Assembly (NCBI GenBank): GCA_003504855.1
Contig: DNZD01000062.1
Span: forward strand, 1 to 8,023
DNA length: 8,023 nt
Direction: 5' to 3'
Origin: Cytophagales bacterium
GTDB taxonomy: Bacteria > Bacteroidota > Bacteroidia > Cytophagales > Cyclobacteriaceae
A program made the translations under genes and the position numbers. Below the pieces are notes generated by a model, which saw nothing but the letters and a program-made list of their open reading frames with translations, did not search any database and was not told the origin of the DNA. Positions 1-6,568 of the stretch are shown one piece after another. Every line of letters begins with the position of its first letter. Within the stretch, counting starts at the first letter, position 1.

Positions 1-735
1 ACTTTTGAAACTGAAAAGCCCTATAAGCTTCTTGACCTGGACGAAAAAACGTCCGAGCCTGTGGTGACCACCAAGAAGAAACCTAAGCGCAAGACATTCT
101 ACGGCATTAAAACGAGAAAAAGCTACACGCGCAAGGGATTTGGAGACAAGACCACCATTGAGCTCTTCTACGTTCTAAAAAAACCAGACAAGCCAACACA
201 GTTTGTGCGGGATATTTATTGGTATGACTATACCCGTCGTGAAGTGCGGCGCACTGGCAACTTTGACCCTAAGAAAGGCGTACTGCTACATGGTCCTTAC
301 AAGAAACTGCAGGGAAATGTAGTGTTGGAAGAAGGCATTTTCTACAAGGGCGCCAAGCACGGTCGTTGGATGAAGTACGACCGGTACGATATCCTTGACG
401 ATAAAGAAAAGTATTACAAGGGGTGGCCGAAGGAATCACTGGTCACCTACTATGATCCCGTAGAGCACACCAAAGTGAAAGAGATGATTCCTGTAGAAAT
501 AGACGAGCGCGAAGGCTTCTACTTTCTTTTTCATGAAAATGGTACCATCGCCGTAACCGGAGAATATAAATGGGATCAACGCGTGGGCGATTGGGTAGAA
601 AACTATCCCAATGGGAAGCGGAAAAAAATCATCGCTTACCCCACTGAACCTTTCGACAAAACTGCCAAGCCCTTTGTGCGAAAGGAGTGGGATGAAAAGG
701 GCCGCGAAATCTACTCGTCCGCGAAAGGCAAATAA
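1..735 (+). CDS. MORN-repeat-like protein, 5' partial
   Basis: The reading frame is open from the first base to a TAA at 733-735, giving 244 visible residues, so the true start lies upstream of the window. A GTG at 61 is in frame, but nothing marks it as a start because the codons before it are also open. The visible N-terminal part is lysine-rich (TTKKKPKRK near residues 23-31). Further on are MORN-like units, glycine- and aromatic-rich with an hG-x-W or hG-x-Y core: HGPY at 97-100, HGRW at 120-123, and a longer unit from HENG to VGDW (195-198) followed by YPNGK. Such repeats occur in the family often labelled 'YwqK-type antitoxin', a name with little functional support. I infer a surface-type or scaffold repeat protein and cannot assign a function. 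A signal peptide, if present, would be outside the window. The stop codon directly touches the convergent yraN stop. Confidence 0.6.
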   Translation, partial: TFETEKPYKLLDLDEKTSEPVVTTKKKPKRKTFYGIKTRKSYTRKGFGDKTTIELFYVLKKPDKPTQFVRDIYWYDYTRREVRRTGNFDPKKGVLLHGPYKKLQGNVVLEEGIFYKGAKHGRWMKYDRYDILDDKEKYYKGWPKESLVTYYDPVEHTKVKEMIPVEIDEREGFYFLFHENGTIAVTGEYKWDQRVGDWVENYPNGKRKKIIAYPTEPFDKTAKPFVRKEWDEKGREIYSSAKGK

Positions 736-1089
736 TCAGTAAAAGGCATCTTCAATGTGGTGGATGTCGGGCAATCCCCGGTCTACGTGAATGGCTACTA
801 TATCATACCGGACATTTCCCTGCCAATCCTTTTCCGTCATATAGTGCAATGCACCCTGAAAAATCATTCGCTTCTTGGCGTAGTCAACAAATTCTTCCGG
901 AAACCCAAATGCCGTTGACGTTCGCGTCTTCACCTCAACAAATACGAGCCACCGGTCTTTACAGACAATCAGATCGATTTCAGATTTGCGATGACGGTAG
1001 TTTCTTTCCAGGATTGTATATCCCTTCTCCTCGAGAAAAGAGGCTGCCAACTCCTCTCCCTCTTGTCCTCTTTTGATTTTATCTGTCAT
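736..1089 (-). CDS. yraN: UPF0102 family protein YraN (predicted nuclease fold)
   Basis: This 117-residue protein has the usual UPF0102/YraN length and motifs. The N-terminal GQEGEELAASFLEEKGY (residues 8-24) is the family's opening helix. It is followed by SEIDLIV (36-42) and FVEVKTR (50-56). E12, D39, E52 and K54 match the PD-(D/E)xK nuclease pattern E...D...ExK, so the active-site residues appear intact. The family is widespread in bacteria and resembles archaeal Holliday-junction resolvases, but its substrate and role are not settled. The ATG at 1089 is supported because family members begin just before the GxxGE helix. An AAAGG stretch lies a few bases upstream. The gene is divergent from the isomerase gene (28 bp between start codons) and ends nose to nose with the upstream MORN-like gene. 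I found no TAnnTTTG promoter for it. Confidence 0.88.
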   Translation of the reverse strand: MTDKIKRGQEGEELAASFLEEKGYTILERNYRHRKSEIDLIVCKDRWLVFVEVKTRTSTAFGFPEEFVDYAKKRMIFQGALHYMTEKDWQGNVRYDIVAIHVDRGLPDIHHIEDAFY

Positions 1090-1101
1090 GGTCTACCTTT
1101 G
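1071..1101 (+). promoter_or_regulatory. Bacteroidota-type promoter for the isomerase-lipB cluster
   Basis: TACCTTTG at 1094-1101 fits the Bacteroidota -7 consensus TAnnTTTG exactly. TTTTG at 1071-1075 fits the -33 element, with an 18-nt spacer inside the usual 17-23 range. Transcription would begin roughly 1106-1110, leaving a leader of about ten bases before the ATG at 1118. The -33 box lies inside the 5' coding end of the divergent yraN. The assignment rests on motif match only. Confidence 0.55.
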
Positions 1102-1117
1102 ATTGGTCATATTCCAC

Positions 1118-2116
1118 ATGAAAAAGCGCATTGAGGGTTTTACCCAACAACTTGCCGAAGCCCTTCGAATAGGCCAGGCCGCCGATCTGGCCAGGCCAGG
1201 AAGTGACATCCGGAATGTGGTTATTGCTGGTGTGGGATCCAGTGGCATCAGTGCCAACCTAGTAGAGTCACTCACCTTTGGCAGGATTCCCATCCCCGTA
1301 ACGGTATGCCGGGGGTATAACATTCCCCAGTTTGTAAGTACCCATACCCTCTTTTTTGCCTGCTCTTACTCCGGCAATACAGAAGAAACGCTTTCCGCTG
1401 TGCAAAAGGCCGTGCTTAAAAGAGCAAACATTATTTGTATCACTTCCGGAGGAAAATTGCTTGACCTCGCCAGAGAATACAACTTTTTACACATCAGAAT
1501 ACCTGATGGATCGAATAGTGCACGTGCCATGCTCGGTTATCAAGTCGTGTCGCTACTTTCGGCGCTATATCACACCAACCTTATCGGGGCAGCGTTCATT
1601 CGCGAAACAGAAAATGCCATCGATTATCTCGATCATAACGAGACCGCCATACAGGCTGAGGCCCAGTCGATCGCCAGAAAATTGAAAAACAAACTGCCAT
1701 TCATTTACTGCGATGGGAGGCTGCAAGCTATGGCTCTGCGCTTCCAGCAACAGCTCAACGAAAATGCCAATCAACTGGCCCATGTCAATACTTTCCCGGA
1801 ACTGAACCATAATGAAATCATGGGGTGGCAATTTCCAGCAGGCGTGCTGAGCCAGGCGCAAGTGCTCTACCTCAATTCTGATCACGACCATGAACGTGTA
1901 GATAAACGAATGGAACTGTGCAGAAGAATTTTTGAAAAATGCTCAAATCCGGTTATTGATATTAAGGCGCAGGGTGCGTCACTGTTGGAGCAGTATTACT
2001 ACCTGATTCACCTCACTGATTGGATTTCTTTTTTCCTGGCGTTAGAAAACCAGGTCGACCCGGACGCCACCGAAACAGTCCTCCTCCTGAAAGAGGAGCT
2101 GGCCAAAATAAAGTGA
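1118..2116 (+). CDS. SIS-domain bifunctional phosphoglucose/phosphomannose isomerase-like protein
   Basis: This 332-residue protein starts at ATG 1118; a TTG 15 bases earlier is in frame but less likely. It carries two SIS (sugar isomerase) modules. The first has GVGSSGIS (residues 38-45) and CSYSGNTEET (82-91), the sugar-phosphate binding loops. The second contains NENAN around E215 and FPELNHNEIMGW around H231. The 16-residue spacing of E215 and H231 equals that of the catalytic Glu203 and His219 that I recall for the Pyrobaculum aerophilum PGI/PMI enzyme. The family interconverts fructose-6-phosphate with glucose-6-phosphate and mannose-6-phosphate in the cytoplasm. Whether this copy has both activities cannot be read from sequence alone. 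The stop overlaps the lipB start (GTGA), and the gene leads a four-gene cluster behind a TAnnTTTG promoter. Another SIS-family sugar isomerase is the main alternative. Confidence 0.82.
   Translation: MKKRIEGFTQQLAEALRIGQAADLARPGSDIRNVVIAGVGSSGISANLVESLTFGRIPIPVTVCRGYNIPQFVSTHTLFFACSYSGNTEETLSAVQKAVLKRANIICITSGGKLLDLAREYNFLHIRIPDGSNSARAMLGYQVVSLLSALYHTNLIGAAFIRETENAIDYLDHNETAIQAEAQSIARKLKNKLPFIYCDGRLQAMALRFQQQLNENANQLAHVNTFPELNHNEIMGWQFPAGVLSQAQVLYLNSDHDHERVDKRMELCRRIFEKCSNPVIDIKAQGASLLEQYYYLIHLTDWISFFLALENQVDPDATETVLLLKEELAKIK
2092..2116 (+). promoter_or_regulatory. SD-like sequence and GTGA stop-start overlap setting the lipB start
   Basis: AGAGGAG at 2092-2098 resembles a Shine-Dalgarno sequence and ends 14 bases before the GTG at 2113, which is longer than ideal. 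The GTG shares bases with the TGA of the isomerase gene (2114-2116), an arrangement typical of translational coupling. The SD-like run also encodes part of the isomerase C terminus, so it may be coincidental. Confidence 0.35.
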
Positions 2117-2832
2117 ACAGCCGAATCAACCGTCAGGTGAAGGTAGTTCGTCTCGGGCGTATGGAGTACGCATCTGCCTGGGCGTATCAAACCAAACTGT
2201 ACGATACTATTCTCGCTATCAAAGCTGCCAACCGGGGCCTGCCTGAAGATCAACAACAACCAACACCAAATTACCTGCTGTTTTGTGAACATCCCCATGT
2301 TTTTACTTTGGGGAAAAGCGGTGATGAGAAGAACCTTTTGGTTAAGCCTGAATCTCTTTCGGATATCGGCGCAACATTTCACCACATCAACCGAGGCGGC
2401 GATATCACTTACCACGGGCCTGGTCAAATCGTAGTCTATCCCGTCATTGACCTCGAAAATTTCTTTACGGATATACACCGGTATATGAGGACCCTCGAAG
2501 AGTCGGTTATCCTTACCCTGCAGGAATTTGGTATTACTTCCGGTCGCATAGCCGGCTTGACCGGTGTTTGGCTCGGAGAGGGAGATCAGGCCAGAAAAAT
2601 ATGTGCGCTGGGTGTTAAGACCATCCGGTGGGTAACACTTCACGGGCTGGCCTTTAATGTTAACGCTGACTTAAGCTATTTTCGGTATATCGTTCCGTGC
2701 GGGATTGCCGACAAACCGGTCACTTCGATGCAAAAGGAGCTGGGTAAGGAAATGAATTTGGAAGAAGTCAGAATCGTACTTGAACGTCACCTGATTGAAC
2801 TTTTTAGTTTCAATCCGATTTCAACTCATTAG
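2113..2832 (+). CDS. lipB: octanoyl-[acyl-carrier-protein]:protein N-octanoyltransferase (lipoate biosynthesis)
   Basis: LipB moves the octanoyl group from acyl carrier protein to the lipoyl domains of 2-oxoacid dehydrogenases and the glycine cleavage H protein; lipoyl synthase then adds sulfur. The product is 239 residues and spans the whole BPL/LPL catalytic domain. The motif RGGDITYHGPGQIV (94-107) is diagnostic. K169 in GVKT and C196 in PCGIADKPVTSM are the expected Lys/Cys catalytic pair, and HGLAFNVN lies between them. TPNYLLFCEHPHVFTLGKSG is typical of Bacteroidota LipB. I chose the GTG at 2113 because it gives the usual short lead before VVRLGRMEYASAW and overlaps the upstream stop. 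GTG 2137 or ATG 2161 are possible, though 2161 would cut the first strand. No lipA lies in the window. Confidence 0.93.
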   Translation: MNSRINRQVKVVRLGRMEYASAWAYQTKLYDTILAIKAANRGLPEDQQQPTPNYLLFCEHPHVFTLGKSGDEKNLLVKPESLSDIGATFHHINRGGDITYHGPGQIVVYPVIDLENFFTDIHRYMRTLEESVILTLQEFGITSGRIAGLTGVWLGEGDQARKICALGVKTIRWVTLHGLAFNVNADLSYFRYIVPCGIADKPVTSMQKELGKEMNLEEVRIVLERHLIELFSFNPISTH

Positions 2833-2854
2833 TGCCTTACAAGCACAGTATCAC

Positions 2855-3259
2855 ATGATTAAAGACATCAGGCCTCCGAAAGTTACCCATGTTACCCTTG
2901 CCGTTGTGCGTGAAAAGAACAACTTGCTGTTGGATGAATGGAAAGTATACCTGATCAACAACAATGATTTTCCATTAGAGAATACACTGGTGGCAAGTAC
3001 TGGATACGGTGAAAAGGCCGGTGAAAAGCAACGCACATCCACGCTGCGGCATTTTCTCGAAACCGTTCCCGCCCATAGCTCTGCCCTGGTAGAACCTATC
3101 GATGCGGCCGTGTTTCACCTCAGCAACGAATATTGGGTGAGTTACTACGTAGGGAGGGAGATCTTTGATAAGCGATTTGTATTCGTGCCGGATACCATTT
3201 GCGAAGCGAATTTAACGCACATCAAGGAACTGGATCGCGATGGCATCTTACACTCCTGA
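2855..3259 (+). CDS. conserved Bacteroidota protein of unknown function
   Basis: The ATG at 2855, 22 bases after lipB, gives 134 residues; an in-frame TTG at 2795 would overlap lipB and add a poor N terminus. No Shine-Dalgarno sequence is visible. The protein looks soluble, with no signal peptide or membrane segment. It alternates hydrophobic and charged residues in a likely beta-rich pattern: HVTLAVVRE, WKVYLINNN, TLVASTGYGEK, STLRHFLETVPAHS, YWVSYYVGREIFDKRFVFVP, ending DRDGILHS. From memory, this matches a small Bacteroidota family that databases often mislabel 'phenylalanyl-tRNA synthetase subunit alpha'. It has none of the PheS motifs and is far too short, so I reject that name. The position between lipB and the RsmI-like gene, with a 3-bp gap downstream, implies co-transcription. 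I assign no function. Confidence 0.8.
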   Translation: MIKDIRPPKVTHVTLAVVREKNNLLLDEWKVYLINNNDFPLENTLVASTGYGEKAGEKQRTSTLRHFLETVPAHSSALVEPIDAAVFHLSNEYWVSYYVGREIFDKRFVFVPDTICEANLTHIKELDRDGILHS

Positions 3260-3262
3260 TCT

Positions 3263-3973
3263 ATGTCTGGTATCCTCTATTTGATTCCGACGATAATTGC
3301 TGACAACACGCAGTCAACCCAGTTGCCGATAGCCGTTCTGGAGGCCGTGCGCAATACGCGATACTTTCTTAGCGAAAATGTCCGGACGGCGCGAAGATTC
3401 GTCAGTAGCCTGAAGGTACACGAGAGCATCGAGACACTCAGTTTTGAAGTGCTCAATAAAGACACCCTCCCCGAACAGATTGGCGGACTGATGTTGCCTG
3501 CACGCGAAGGTCATGCAATGGGTGTGATCAGCGAGTCCGGGTGCCCTGGCATTGCTGACCCCGGCGCCTTGGCCGTGGCCTATGCGCATTCACACCACAT
3601 CAAAGTAGTGCCGATCACGGGACCGTCCTCCATCCTACTGGCCTTAATGGCTTCCGGATTTAATGGCCAACAGTTTGCCTTTCATGGCTATCTGCCCATT
3701 GATTCCAAAAATGCTTCTGCCGTTATCCGAGAGTTGGAGCGGGAGTCTCAACAACACCATCAGACGCAGATTTTTATTGAAACTCCTTACCGCAATGATG
3801 CCATGTTGGGTCATTTATTGAGGTCCCTTCGGGATGATACCCAGCTCTGTGTAGCAGTTAATCTTACTGGACAGAATGAAACAATCGTTAGCAAAACAGT
3901 GATTCAATGGAAAAAGGAGCCAATAGCCATCGGCAAAACCCCTGCTGTTTTCCTGCTTCTCGCCGCCGGTTAA
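3263..3973 (+). CDS. RsmI-like SAM-dependent methyltransferase (tetrapyrrole methylase fold)
   Basis: This 236-residue protein belongs to the tetrapyrrole-methylase fold family, nearest to RsmI, which 2'-O-methylates C1402 of 16S rRNA. Visible motifs are ISESGCPGIADPG (residues 89-101), matching RsmI's SDAGTPxISDPG, then PITGPSSILLALMASG from 117, FAFHGYLP, and IFIETPYR (170-177). The N terminus reads LYLIPTIIADN instead of RsmI's LYVVATPIGN, and the product is about 50 residues shorter than E. coli RsmI (286), lacking its C-terminal extension. This short form is common in Bacteroidota, often alongside a full RsmI, so rRNA as substrate is only an inference. It starts 3 bp after the upstream gene, ends the four-gene cluster, and sits 60 bp before metK, which makes its methyl donor. 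Confidence 0.82.
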   Translation: MSGILYLIPTIIADNTQSTQLPIAVLEAVRNTRYFLSENVRTARRFVSSLKVHESIETLSFEVLNKDTLPEQIGGLMLPAREGHAMGVISESGCPGIADPGALAVAYAHSHHIKVVPITGPSSILLALMASGFNGQQFAFHGYLPIDSKNASAVIRELERESQQHHQTQIFIETPYRNDAMLGHLLRSLRDDTQLCVAVNLTGQNETIVSKTVIQWKKEPIAIGKTPAVFLLLAAG

Positions 3974-3997
3974 GTAGGTGATATTATTAAAGCTGTT

Positions 3998-4005
3998 TAT
4001 CTTTG
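3998..4005 (+). promoter_or_regulatory. metK promoter -7 element
   Basis: TATCTTTG matches TAnnTTTG exactly. It sits in the 60-bp gap between the methyltransferase stop and the metK ATG, predicting a start near 4010-4013 and a leader of about 20 bases. No convincing TTTG -33 box lies at 17-23 bases upstream, so the promoter may be weak or extended by other contacts. The gap is too short for a SAM riboswitch, and the A-rich stretch before the ATG has no Shine-Dalgarno sequence. Confidence 0.5.
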
Positions 4006-4033
4006 CGACCTTTAAATAACCCGAAAAAACATT

Positions 4034-5290
4034 ATGGCATACCTATTCACCTCCGAATCAGTTTCCGAAGGGCACCCCGACAAGGTCGCTGATCAGATTT
4101 CTGATGCGCTTATTGATTATTTCCTCGCCTATGATCCCAATTCCAAGGTGGCCTGCGAAACGCTGGTTACTACCGGACAAGTGGTATTGGCCGGTGAGGT
4201 AAAATCACAAGCTTATCTGGATGTTCAGAATATTGCCCGCGAGGTGATTCGCAAAATTGGCTATACCAAGAGTGAGTACATGTTCGAGGCCAACAGCTGC
4301 GGAATTTTCTCTGCGATCCATGAACAATCCTCAGATATCAATCAGGGCGTTGAGCGCAAGAAGAAAGAAGATCAGGGTGCCGGTGATCAGGGGATGATGT
4401 TTGGTTATGCCACCAACGAAACAGACAATTATATGCCGCTGCCGTTGGATCTCGCCCACCAACTGCTGTTCGAACTTGCTGCCATCCGCCGCGAAGGAAA
4501 AGAAATGAAGTACCTCCGCCCGGATGCAAAATCACAGGTTACCATCGAATACAGCGATGATGGCAAACCTCAACGGATTGATACTATTGTTATCTCAACC
4601 CAGCACGACGACTTCGACAAGGATGCTGCCATGTTGAAGACCATTAAGAATGACGTTATCAATATCCTGGTTCCCCGCGTGAAGAAGAAGTTGCCGAAAC
4701 GACTGCATAGTTTGTTCGGTAACGATATCAAGTACCATGTTAATCCAACCGGAAAATTTGTCATCGGTGGACCTCACGGCGACACCGGATTGACTGGTCG
4801 CAAGATTATTGTTGATACATACGGTGGCAAAGGTGCCCACGGTGGTGGTGCCTTCTCTGGAAAAGATCCTTCCAAAGTTGACCGCTCTGCGGCGTATGCC
4901 ACGCGGCACATCGCCAAGAACCTGGTTGCCGCTGGTCTTTGCAGCGAAGTGCTGGTACAAGTTGCCTACGCCATTGGCGTTGCTCACCCTGTTGGTCTCT
5001 ATGTAAACACCTACGGAACAGCCAAGGTAAACATGACCGATGGTGCAATCTCCAAAGCCGTTGAGAAGATCTTTGATATGCGCCCTTACTTCATTGAAGA
5101 GCGCTTCAAGTTGCGCACACCCATTTATCAGGAGACTGCGGCGTATGGCCACATGGGCCGTGCTCCTCAAGTTGTAGAGAAGGTTTTCAACAAGGGTTCA
5201 CAGAATGAGAAAAAGGTGAAAGTGGAATTGTTCCCCTGGGAAAAGCTGGATTACGTTGACAGCGTCAAAAAGGCGTTCAAGTTGAAATAA
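4034..5290 (+). CDS. metK: S-adenosylmethionine synthase (methionine adenosyltransferase)
   Basis: MetK joins ATP and methionine to make S-adenosylmethionine, releasing phosphate and diphosphate, as a cytoplasmic oligomer needing Mg2+ and K+. The protein is 418 residues, longer than E. coli MetK (384) but normal for Bacteroidota. All landmarks are present: GHPDK (13-17) with the ATP-contacting His14, GAGDQG (115-120), [13 protein letters not shown] (245-257) with Asp250, and the glycine-rich [16 protein letters not shown] (264-279) followed by KVDRS. The ATG at 4034 gives the standard [17 protein letters not shown] start. It appears separately transcribed from a TAnnTTTG element at 3998 and ends 8 bases before a bidirectional terminator. 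No key residue is missing. Confidence 0.98.
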   Translation: MAYLFTSESVSEGHPDKVADQISDALIDYFLAYDPNSKVACETLVTTGQVVLAGEVKSQAYLDVQNIAREVIRKIGYTKSEYMFEANSCGIFSAIHEQSSDINQGVERKKKEDQGAGDQGMMFGYATNETDNYMPLPLDLAHQLLFELAAIRREGKEMKYLRPDAKSQVTIEYSDDGKPQRIDTIVISTQHDDFDKDAAMLKTIKNDVINILVPRVKKKLPKRLHSLFGNDIKYHVNPTGKFVIGGPHGDTGLTGRKIIVDTYGGKGAHGGGAFSGKDPSKVDRSAAYATRHIAKNLVAAGLCSEVLVQVAYAIGVAHPVGLYVNTYGTAKVNMTDGAISKAVEKIFDMRPYFIEERFKLRTPIYQETAAYGHMGRAPQVVEKVFNKGSQNEKKVKVELFPWEKLDYVDSVKKAFKLK

Positions 5291-5298
5291 ACAATAAC

Positions 5299-5324
5299 AA
5301 AAGGCCCCGGTTTCGGGGCCTTTT
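5299..5324. terminator. bidirectional rho-independent terminator between metK and hpf
   Basis: A perfect 11-bp stem (5299-5309 with 5314-5324) closes a 4-base GTTT loop. The stem has a GC-rich core (GGCCCCG) flanked by AAAA on the left and TTTT on the right, so it has the terminator form on both strands. It lies 9 bases after the metK stop and 4 bases after the hpf stop, serving both convergent genes. Confidence 0.9.
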
Positions 5325-5327
5325 CAT

Positions 5328-5630
5328 TTATGCTCTTCCGTCTTTGACCTGAGTTTTGTACTTGGACAATTGGTTCCTCAAGGCTTCTACCGCCTGATCG
5401 GCCGCGGCTTCAAATGACCGGGCCTGCTCTTTGGCGAACAACATTTTGCCAGGGACATTGAGCTTAATCTCTACCGTCTTGTTCTCGACCCCCTCGTTAT
5501 TCAAGCGCAAAAAGACTTCGCCACCCTCAAGACGATCATAGTATGTATTCAGTTTGTCGACGCGCTGCTCGATAAAATCAAGCAACTTGCGGTCTGCGTC
5601 GAAATGGATGGAATGAACTTGCAGTCTCAT
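5328..5630 (-). CDS. hpf: short ribosome hibernation promoting factor (HPF/YfiA family)
   Basis: HPF binds the 30S decoding channel of idle ribosomes in stationary phase, blocking mRNA and tRNA and protecting the ribosome. The product is 100 residues, the short form, with no long-HPF dimerisation domain. The order MRLQVHSIHFDADRKLLDFI (1-20), then GGEVFLRL, ENKTVEIKLNVPG (49-61) and LFAKEQARSFEAAADQAVEAL gives the expected beta-alpha-beta-beta-beta-alpha fold and closely resembles Bacteroidota members. I chose the ATG at 5630 because family proteins begin there; a start at 5687 would add 19 unrelated residues and overlap xerC. The gene follows xerC after 31 bp with no promoter motif seen between them, so co-transcription is likely. 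Confidence 0.93.
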   Translation of the reverse strand: MRLQVHSIHFDADRKLLDFIEQRVDKLNTYYDRLEGGEVFLRLNNEGVENKTVEIKLNVPGKMLFAKEQARSFEAAADQAVEALRNQLSKYKTQVKDGRA

Positions 5631-5661
5631 AATAATGTGCGTTAAGTGAAACAATAAGACA

Positions 5662-6540
5662 TCAGGCCTTTGGATGGGCTTGATCAAATACTTTCTTTAA
5701 TTTCTCCATGGAGTTATGTGTATATACCTGGGTGGCCGCGAGGCTACTATGTCCCAATAAATCCTTGACTGCGTTGATTTCCGCTCCTTTATTCAACAGG
5801 TGTGTGGCATAGCTGTGTCGCAAAACGTGCGGGCTGCGCTTTTCCACCGATGTATGTGCACCTAGATGCTTTCTAACGAGCCGGTAGATCATCATCGGGT
5901 AACATTTACCTCCATCATCATTAACGATCAAGAGTCCCAGATCGTTTGGCACCACCTCTTTGTTTCTCACCTTCCGATAATTCGTAATTACTGGAACCAA
6001 AGAGTTAGAGAAGGGTATAACCCGTTCTTTGTTGCGCTTACCCAATACGCGAATAGTTTGCTCAGATAGATTGATCTGATTATCGCGAAGGTTTATCAAT
6101 TCAGTCAAGCGTATGCCTGTGCCATAAAGCAATTCTAGTACGAGACGTTCACGCCATCCTGCCAGGTTATCTTCAAATGGCTGCTGGTCCAGGACCACAT
6201 TCATTTCGGCCTCCTGAACAAAATGCGGAAGCTTTTTGCGGGTCTTAAGCACCTTTACCTTCACCATCGGATTCTTTTCAATGGTGCTTTGCCGCAGCAG
6301 AAACTTATAGAAACTCCGCAAACTTGCAATCTTGCGATTGATGCTGCGGGGGTCGAGTTCAAGTTCAGAGAGTTGAACAATCCAGGAACGGATCAACGGA
6401 TAAGTCGCCTTTGCGGGTTCCTCATCGAATTGCTCTTTCAAATACAGGGAAAACTGGGAGAGGTCGTTTTGATATGATTGAACCGTATGGGGACTGAACC
6501 TTTTCTCGTATTTCAAATAATTCAGAAAGGAATCAACCAT
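5662..6540 (-). CDS. xerC: tyrosine recombinase XerC/XerD family
   Basis: The 292-residue protein has the standard Xer length and two-domain plan. The N-terminal core-binding domain (about 1-85) includes YLKYEKRFSPHTVQSYQNDL and SINRKIASLRSFYKFL. The catalytic domain (about 105-285) has all the active-site residues: R144 in GTGIRLTEL, K168 in GKRNKER, H238 and R241 in HVLRHSYATHLL, H264 in LLGHSS, and the nucleophile Y273 in VYTH. Xer recombinases resolve chromosome dimers at dif near the terminus during division. The chromosomal setting beside rpsU and hpf, without phage or transposon genes, favours the housekeeping Xer over an integrase. XerC versus XerD cannot be settled here. A terminator for rpsU ends about 28 bases upstream of the ATG at 6540, and no separate promoter is seen. 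Confidence 0.92.
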   Translation of the reverse strand: MVDSFLNYLKYEKRFSPHTVQSYQNDLSQFSLYLKEQFDEEPAKATYPLIRSWIVQLSELELDPRSINRKIASLRSFYKFLLRQSTIEKNPMVKVKVLKTRKKLPHFVQEAEMNVVLDQQPFEDNLAGWRERLVLELLYGTGIRLTELINLRDNQINLSEQTIRVLGKRNKERVIPFSNSLVPVITNYRKVRNKEVVPNDLGLLIVNDDGGKCYPMMIYRLVRKHLGAHTSVEKRSPHVLRHSYATHLLNKGAEINAVKDLLGHSSLAATQVYTHNSMEKLKKVFDQAHPKA

Positions 6541-6568
6541 GCGTGCTCACCAACGGCACTAGAAATTT

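Noticed and set aside
1172..1197. Direct repeat GGCCAGGCC (1172-1180 and 1189-1197)
   Set aside because: It is a short repeat inside the isomerase coding sequence, explained by codons for Gly, Gln, Ala, Leu and Arg, with no sign of a mobile element.
2008..2643. A 211-codon minus-strand open frame opposite lipB and the end of the isomerase gene
   Set aside because: It lies entirely opposite two well-supported coding regions and its translation shows no recognisable domain.
2795..2854. Upstream TTG start for the unknown gene after lipB
   Set aside because: It would overlap lipB by 38 bases and add residues unlike the family; the ATG at 2855 is better.
3974..4033. Possible SAM riboswitch upstream of metK
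   Set aside because: Only 60 bases separate the genes, a promoter element occupies the middle, and no stem-loop set of a known SAM riboswitch class is visible in the short leader.
4595..5170. A 191-codon minus-strand open frame inside metK
   Set aside because: It is a shadow of a highly conserved gene; the protein has no recognisable features.
5631..5687. Longer hpf start at 5687 adding 19 residues
   Set aside because: It would overlap the xerC 3' end, and the added residues do not resemble HPF, whose family members begin at MRLQVHSIHF.
5662..6540. Integrase of a mobile element
   Set aside because: It has Xer length and motifs, sits between housekeeping genes and has no adjoining tRNA, att-like repeats or phage genes.
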